From: Pseudomonas sp. RIT-PI-r | GTDB lineage: Bacteria > Pseudomonadota > Gammaproteobacteria > Pseudomonadales > Pseudomonadaceae | Assembly (NCBI RefSeq): GCF_001297015.1 | Contig: NZ_LIGE01000005.1 | Coordinates: 1 to 64,000, forward strand | Reading direction: 5' to 3' | Length of the DNA: 64,000 bases | In this document: in pieces, positions 61,101 to 64,000 of the stretch | Layout of the letters: the number at the start of each line of letters is the position of its first letter | Numbering within the stretch: position 1 is the first letter of the stretch | The notes under the pieces: model-generated | What the model saw: only the letters and a program-made list of their open reading frames with translations | Told to the model about the DNA's origin: nothing | Databases searched by the model: none | Translations under genes and position numbers: made by a program

Positions 61101-64000
61101 GGCCGTATTGGCGCGTCCGGCGACATCCAGTACGGCCTGCTCGCCGATCCAGATCGAACGGTTGTGCGCAGTCGAATCCGCCACTTGATTGGAGGTGCCC
61201 GGGTTGATCGCGCCAAACTGTTGCTGACGAATATCAATCGTCCCGCCCCAGGCATTCAGTTCACCTTCGACCGTGATCTGCCCCGCCCCGCGCAGCTTGA
61301 TGCTCTGCCCCGGATCGACACTGATGCGCGAACCGTGGCCCAGGGTCAACGGGCTGTTGGCGGCATCGATCAAGCCGATCAGGCTGGCGCCGCCCTGCAG
61401 CGTCAGGCTGGCGCCGGCGCGTTGGGTCAGCAGGCCCTTGGTCGGGTTTTCCTGGAACAACGTCGGCGTCCACAACTCAAGCGCCGTTTGCGGATCGACA
61501 CCACTGACCTGATTCGGCGCGGCATCACCAAACCGGAACACCGGCAGGGTGACGTCAATCGCGGTGCCTTCGGCAACATCCAGCCCGCTCAGGCCGATCA
61601 GGTTGTAGGCGGAAAAACCCTTGCTGAACAGATCACCGGACAGTTGCAGGGTGTTGTCGGCCAATGCCTGGTCGGTCTGGCCAACGAGGATCTTGTTGGC
61701 CTGCACCGTCAGCGTGCCGCCGCCCGTAACGCCGTAGCCACGCAATTCACCCGCAAGGTCGAGGTGGGTTTTACCAGGCGCCGAAATCGCACTGGATTCC
61801 AGCGTCAAGTCACCACCCTTGCCGCCACGGGTCTTGCCGTTGGCCAGCACAGCGCCGCCGGAGGAAACATCGAGCAGACTGCCCGCGCCGATATCGATAT
61901 CGCCACTGCTGCGGACCGATACCAGGCCGCCATTCAAGTACGCGAGGTTCGCGCCATCGTCCGGGTTTGTGCGCAAGTTGCTCCACACGCCACGCGTATC
62001 GAGTCGCACACCGTCGGCCACGTTGACCTGCGTCGTCTTGTCGGCCTTGGCCGTGAGCCGAGTGTCGGCGGTATCGCTGGAGAGGAATTGATTGAGCACG
62101 TTGCCCAGGCGCAGGCTACCGCCACGCGCAGTCAGGTCAGCGCCGATCTGCACATCCGGGGCATACAGGGTGATGTCGCCACCGTTATCGACCGTCAGTG
62201 CGCCGTCGACGACGACCTGATCCTTAGCCGCCACTTTGAGCGCACCGAGGCGCACACCATTGAGTTGATCGTTATCGAGAAACAACTTGCCCTTGCGTGC
62301 ATCGGACACCGCCCCGGCCAGGTCCAGATCACTGCCGGCAAGCGGACGTTCGCCGCCCATTTGCACCTGGTCCAGCGTCGGATTGAGCGTATACAACAAG
62401 CCACTCGCCGCAGCGACGTAGGTCGGCTCGTAACTGCCGACGATCAATTGCGCTCGCCGCGCCAGTGCTGTCTGACTTTGTTCATAGCCGTCGAGCACCG
62501 GTTTCGGCGCCTGATTCTGCCGTTCGCCCTGATACACCTCGCCGATCATTTGCCCGTCGAGTACCGCATTGGCAGTGGCGATCACCAGTTGCCCGGCGTC
62601 GCGGCCGACGGTGTAACCCGACTCGAACCGTGAGCGCGGCGCGATCAGCGGGTTGTAGAAATAGCTCGTCTGGCCCCAGCGTTCGCTGTTGTCCTCATAG
62701 ACTTTGTACAAACCGGTGTAGAGCAGATCGCCCGGCGCGCGCGAGACTTCGTAAAGTTTGCCGTCGGCACCGCGCAGCCAGCTCTGACGAATCTCGCCGC
62801 TCTGCACATCCAGCGTGCCGCCAGACAGATTGATCAGCGACCCCTTCTCGGTGACCACGTCGTTACCGGCGAAACTCACCGTACCGCCCTGCGCCATCCA
62901 CTCGCCGATGCTGTGGCCCTGGGTGCCGAGGTAGCCGCCCACTTCCAGCAAGCCACCCGCCGTGTACCAGCGATCCGTGGCATAGCCGTTGGTGCCGGCC
63001 GGCACGTAGACCAATTCGCGGACATCGACCCAGACGTCGTTGCTGTTGAGCGCGCCCTTCTCGCGGTTGATCGACGCGTCGCGCTGTTCGTTGCCCTGCA
63101 CGTTGATCTTGATGTTGTTGTTTTCCATCGCGACCTTGACGCCAAGGGCGCCGGACACATCGATCATCGCGCCATCACGGACCAGACTGCGACGTTGCGC
63201 ACTGACCGCGACCTGGCCGCCGGTGGCCAAGGTAATCGAGCCGTTCTGGAACTCGACGCTGCCGCCGCTCTGGATCTCGATGCGCGATTGATCGCCACGG
63301 ATGCGGTTGTTGGCGTTGACGCCGGTCAGCGCGGCGTCACGTTGACTGTCGAGCGCCGTGAGGTCGCTGCTGTCGAGCATGATTGCCGTGGCGCTGCCCT
63401 GCCCCAGCGTGACGCTGCCGGTGCTGTCAGTGCTCGGGTTGAGCAAATGAATCGTGCCGCGCGTGGACACCGAAGTGCTGGCGAGCAAAACACCGTTCTG
63501 CACCACTTCATGACCGGCCAGGGTGATGTCGCCGGTGGCGGACTGAATCAGCCCGTTGTTGGTGACTTTGCCGGCAACGGCCCCGGCCTTGAAGCCCGGC
63601 GTGACCTCACTGCCAAACGTCGTCGAAAAGGTATTACCCTCAGTGCCCGAGCCTTTGCGAATGTAAAAGCGATCACCAGCAGCCAGCACCGTCTGCCCTT
63701 TGGCGGTACTGATGCTGCCGTCGTTCTGCACTTCGTTGCCCAGCAGTAACGCATAGCCACCGGCATCGGTGGACACCGCCGGTTTGTGCGTCTCGATGGA
63801 CGCGCCGCGCTCCACCAACACCTTGCCAGCCGCGTCGGTGAACGTCGGCTGAGTGCCGGTGCTGTCGAAATACAGCCCACGGTCGCGGAACTGGATATCG
63901 GTGATATTGGCCGCCGCCGCCACCAGGTTGCGCACGTTGACCTGGCTGCTGCCGCTGAAAACGATGCCGTTGCGGTTGACCAGCATCACCGTGCCGGCGC
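52146..64000 (-). CDS. Giant filamentous hemagglutinin-type exoprotein (N-terminus outside window)
   Basis: More than 3,950 codons, open past the window end. The frame reads AGTVMLVNRNGIVFSGSSQVNVRNLVAAAANI at the edge, the TPS (two-partner secretion) domain. Signal peptide and start codon therefore lie beyond 64000, and a TpsB transporter gene is expected nearby. The body is a long right-handed beta-helix type of Gly/Ala/Asn/Ser-rich repeats (GGSLRLGN, SGNVNIAAL, GAGNITL-like rungs). The C-terminal 450 or so residues (PEYSRVIARYLNP... to QLTEEERGQLTL) match the DUF3739-type end of this family. It is nearly cysteine-free apart from pairs at about 55425-55580 and 58558-58593. Role: secreted or surface adhesin, biofilm or contact function; exact role unknown. 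Confidence 0.9.
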   Translation of the reverse strand, partial: AGTVMLVNRNGIVFSGSSQVNVRNLVAAAANITDIQFRDRGLYFDSTGTQPTFTDAAGKVLVERGASIETHKPAVSTDAGGYALLLGNEVQNDGSISTAKGQTVLAAGDRFYIRKGSGTEGNTFSTTFGSEVTPGFKAGAVAGKVTNNGLIQSATGDITLAGHEVVQNGVLLASTSVSTRGTIHLLNPSTDSTGSVTLGQGSATAIMLDSSDLTALDSQRDAALTGVNANNRIRGDQSRIEIQSGGSVEFQNGSITLATGGQVAVSAQRRSLVRDGAMIDVSGALGVKVAMENNNIKINVQGNEQRDASINREKGALNSNDVWVDVRELVYVPAGTNGYATDRWYTAGGLLEVGGYLGTQGHSIGEWMAQGGTVSFAGNDVVTEKGSLINLSGGTLDVQSGEIRQSWLRGADGKLYEVSRAPGDLLYTGLYKVYEDNSERWGQTSYFYNPLIAPRSRFESGYTVGRDAGQLVIATANAVLDGQMIGEVYQGERQNQAPKPVLDGYEQSQTALARRAQLIVGSYEPTYVAAASGLLYTLNPTLDQVQMGGERPLAGSDLDLAGAVSDARKGKLFLDNDQLNGVRLGALKVAAKDQVVVDGALTVDNGGDITLYAPDVQIGADLTARGGSLRLGNVLNQFLSSDTADTRLTAKADKTTQVNVADGVRLDTRGVWSNLRTNPDDGANLAYLNGGLVSVRSSGDIDIGAGSLLDVSSGGAVLANGKTRGGKGGDLTLESSAISAPGKTHLDLAGELRGYGVTGGGTLTVQANKILVGQTDQALADNTLQLSGDLFSKGFSAYNLIGLSGLDVAEGTAIDVTLPVFRFGDAAPNQVSGVDPQTALELWTPTLFQENPTKGLLTQRAGASLTLQGGASLIGLIDAANSPLTLGHGSRISVDPGQSIKLRGAGQITVEGELNAWGGTIDIRQQQFGAINPGTSNQVADSTAHNRSIWIGEQAVLDVAGRANTAIDVLGRTYGQVGKGGSIIIGGEIDTKLATATAADAYVIVRQGARLDASGTEAVVDIAGQGPTRVATDGGRISLSAYNGVFVEGSLRAAAGGVGAAGGRLELALEVPLYLDSASNAVRAPREIIIGQGSGDQRLSANLRPGDGDDSLRYGQTRLSADELMAGGFDNLSLLSNGLLSFDGDVNLHMNQSLNLYAGALSLAENSTDAARIDLRAPYLRLSGVGTYFEAPTMTRARLTLNPTNRLSQATFNASANLLDVGNGLSFGTQGAILQQQGPAVAYSRRAFGLVSRDSSGALRFLAPNARAEKPRLWTPGDWNPGAAQISPATGVQADVRAGYQGADRANEHTLRISGRGAAPAAVPYSVFGSLSLTAGTIEQGGVIRAPLGLITLGDDVLTATREVRLLPGSMTSVSAAGLVMPYGGTTDGIDYRYNDKSVILNGITGQTNGVVVNSQYIDVQGGATLDLSGGGDLRGAGFVSGRGGSTDARLNPLVRNAADGTFSLPGLASNPVYAIVPGNQSVYAPVVAEAAAADPRVGQQITLGAGVPGLAAGTYTLLPSNFALLPGAFRVEVNGQATPSGTTPALQLRNGSWTSSGQMSIANTALRDSLASQVILTSADVLRRYSQYNETSLTQFIYSDAARRGVPRALAPMDGKTLDLRLNAGGEQDIALQFNGQALFKAAEGGFTGTAVLRGGNAGANFEILGAGHAPTADFDGVSVYADTLNNLNAGRLSIGAMPNVMYGNSANIIGFLGTSKDIVLREGAILSAPEVLLRTTSTLGGITVEAGAGINTLGRGDVAYDSTAGYFYQPDQSSLLLASNGWTHVLAPKAASGISGGGSIRIGVCTTTVCSNPAILYSDGSLTAATDNQFELDEAVRFGTRHLALSVGSVNAGSAEALAAAGSRVPAGLMLNQNVLNRLLRGDTQYGAPALETLSLTTRDAFNFYGNVSLDTLDPQTGQSKLQNLVLVTPAIYGLGNANDVASIRTANLIWNGATQSPGGVITAGAGTGSGTLDIQAQRIELGYDSMPQASGLDQNNRLALGFANVNLTASDRITANHKGSLAVYQQQGTYDPVKGYRYSGGNLNLRTPLLTGEAASVSVLKAGNNLTLSGGGAAGGADALGAELNLEARNIVLDSRIALASGKLTVKSEGDLTLGNAAVLDMAGRTLPFNDVNKYSWGGDVSLYSANGNIRQAAGSRIDLSAKNHQAGNLTATALGDAAGTVDLQGEILGGSSGYYDAGGTLVPYKAGSVDIRAQNLGGDATAQFAALNQRLNAGQVFGSRSLQLKQGNLVIGDGLKAGDINVSVDNGSLTVAGLIDASGERVGNIRLAAKNALTLAGNSVLDAHGRVLRVDSYGKIIDAPNRATVELNSGEGVLTLASGARIDLRHGTDALPGFLAGQHDGMLRGTLELNAPRLGSNDIAIDASGALTIQGARSIGLNATRRYTDARDGVDQAVSGRPYQVIDQAMLDSIHGDSNTFINAALGNSDLLQRKLAGLNNAAYADAFHLRPGVEIASKTADGDLVVEGDLDLSGYRYASLNPHTRLNPAVYGSGEAGNLVIRAGGNLDIYGSINDGFAPPPETQDDAGWKLIAGVQPFGGDLIVPGSGVSLAEGTQFPIGATLNYDVTIQGAVLASGTLLPTQAVLAEAYTFSAGTVLAGAIHDASGNLLYAAGTLLSDSVTVPANSRLGAGIRLNKATNLQAMNWPKGVPLPAVYDADLSSTSGVKLSGSLDLLRGSLIPSMTDVKLADGTSLIELRPFTGDQQGKNWALASLLPSGSASWSMRVVAGADLGAADSRAVKPVLTDGNLRLADAHYGVTVTTGTGTMVWAPGNPYDLPGYNPVPDDQLFMCDLIPGLCQPMARWVWAPGSGLGGDYEPVPEEALILCDIYPNLCIGNNPGTTAKAHSQMFSVLRTGTGDLDLIAAGNLSMDSPFGVYTAGTQSANVDPLYNQKRGHLSDSDSVLGTAGADYEKWVNGGADSLYQAWYPQLGGNLTINAGGSVSADSVGKKALSSGGGFREQIASASVGNWLWRQGTGNPDVPTAWWINFGSYATQLMTADGNTEPYLIGFTGFGTLGGGNISLRAGGDAGMLKPLGDAINYPRSQGLIVAVGSTGRIASDGSVQMTGGGDMDIRIGGALNPSLQARAGDNGTRPPRHDLQGTLINLRGAAQLTGGALGGINLQYGALSQSHDVRETRPLDPFTSTTSNASGGLVLIPGDSGMSLNTRGDLVLGGAADPGRVRLFNASPLLDSSGNMGIGGILSGFSLWTDHTAIDLFSAGGNLTPSTQLAEVDSNLTPVSGANTSPTDGRFVYPSILRAVAAQGSIYAGPSATYGEGNAAPTTAYSLLLAPSTAGQLELLAGDSIYAGGYAINQSGASPLAIATPFKPAFQAFASSRVQKPLNSNYASDGVKPDANSRYPLFAFGPNSYSGLNDVQGPARFYALTGDLVGIRSGETLRFDNSKRTWYEAAGPVWMVAGRDIVASGTNLGQPTAVRPDEMGVGREVITSTGNLFVHNDPRDVSRVSAGRDILYSSFDIAGPGTLDINAGRNILMEDRASITSLGSLVAGDQRPGASVVLQAGTGAQGPEYSRVIARYLNPQNLAGPPASLNGQPGKVGKTYLDELQSWLTLGYGFSGNAEQAQAFYAAMPSAEQAIFARQVYFAELRAGGLEYNDVDGPRTGSYLRGRNAIAALFPSTDVAGNPIRYDGDITLYGGAGVKTLFGGDIQMLTPGGGQVFGIEGAAPPSTAGIITQGSGNIQLYSQGSILLGQSRIMTTFGGSILGWSAEGDINAGRGSKTTVVYTPPKRVYDTWGNVTLSPSVPSTGAGIATLNPIAEVKPGDIDLIAPLGTIDAGEAGIRVSGNVNIAALTVVNAANISVQGKSTGVPVVSAVNTGAITSASSAASSATQAAEDVARQQQAASRQNQASVFTVQVLSFGNEQLAPSRDGASRAPAPGYNPDSPVQVLGAGALDEQAKQQLTEEERGQLTL

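Noticed and set aside
59751..62633. Open frame of 960 codons antisense to the exoprotein gene
   Set aside because: Same reasoning: no start context, no family features, and the opposite strand encodes clear beta-helix repeats throughout.

Overview
The window is about 64 kb of high-GC DNA from a Pseudomonas chromosome, most likely the P. fluorescens group. The evidence is the gene content (lexA2-imuA-imuB-dnaE2, TorF-type porin, PotABCD-like and SsuABC-like importers) and the many intergenic palindromes of the pseudomonad REP type (arms built on GTGGGAGC.GGCTTGCCAGCGATG or GTAGGAGTGAGCCTGCTCGCGATAG). I see no rRNA, tRNA, prophage, insertion sequence or CRISPR array. Genes are dense, often overlap by 1-11 nt, and most gaps are filled by repeats.

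Layout. 1-1495: end of a phosphonate/phosphite-type ABC importer (two PhnE-like permeases). 1573-6934: RlhA-type U32 protein, a LysR regulator, a fatty acid hydroxylase-SRPBCC fusion and an overlapping membrane-anchored beta-propeller protein. 7068-8935: small acidic proteins, a DUF465 protein and a DUF4142 protein. 9184-14609: six overlapping genes encoding RsbR, RsbS, RsbT, an ATPase-PP2C phosphatase, a histidine kinase and a hybrid kinase. This is a stressosome-like switch with no sigma-B. 14822-19598: a UvrA-like ATPase and a hybrid sensor kinase broken by one in-frame TAG.

19733-27934: a GntR/FCD regulator divergent from a seven-gene set: PotA/B/C/D-type importer, two amidohydrolases and a flavin reductase-like protein. 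This looks like uptake and deamination of an unknown nitrogen compound. 28068-29807: a lipoprotein trio (CsgG, DUF4810, DUF799). 30073-35804: the SOS mutasome cassette lexA2-imuA-imuB-dnaE2 with a GTAC-N4-GTAC operator over the lexA2 start. 35983-39668: LysR regulator, YtcJ-like periplasmic amidohydrolase and TorF-like porin.

39790-47413: an eight-gene minus-strand series: GntR/UTRA regulator, an AprA-like flavoprotein, an AprB-like two-cluster ferredoxin, a sulfonate-type binding protein with an unusual C-terminal extension, permease, ATPase, a HEAT-repeat protein and a DUF971 protein. I consider this the best candidate for an undescribed system: an aerobic relative of adenylylsulfate reductase dedicated to an imported, probably sulfur-containing, substrate. 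47624-51999: Gfo/Idh/MocA oxidoreductase, DyP peroxidase, AraC regulator and a divergent outer-membrane protein. 52146-64000: a single filamentous-hemagglutinin-type exoprotein gene of more than 3,950 codons whose N-terminus lies beyond the window.

Assignments rest on reading translated sequences and motifs from memory of the families. No database search was run.
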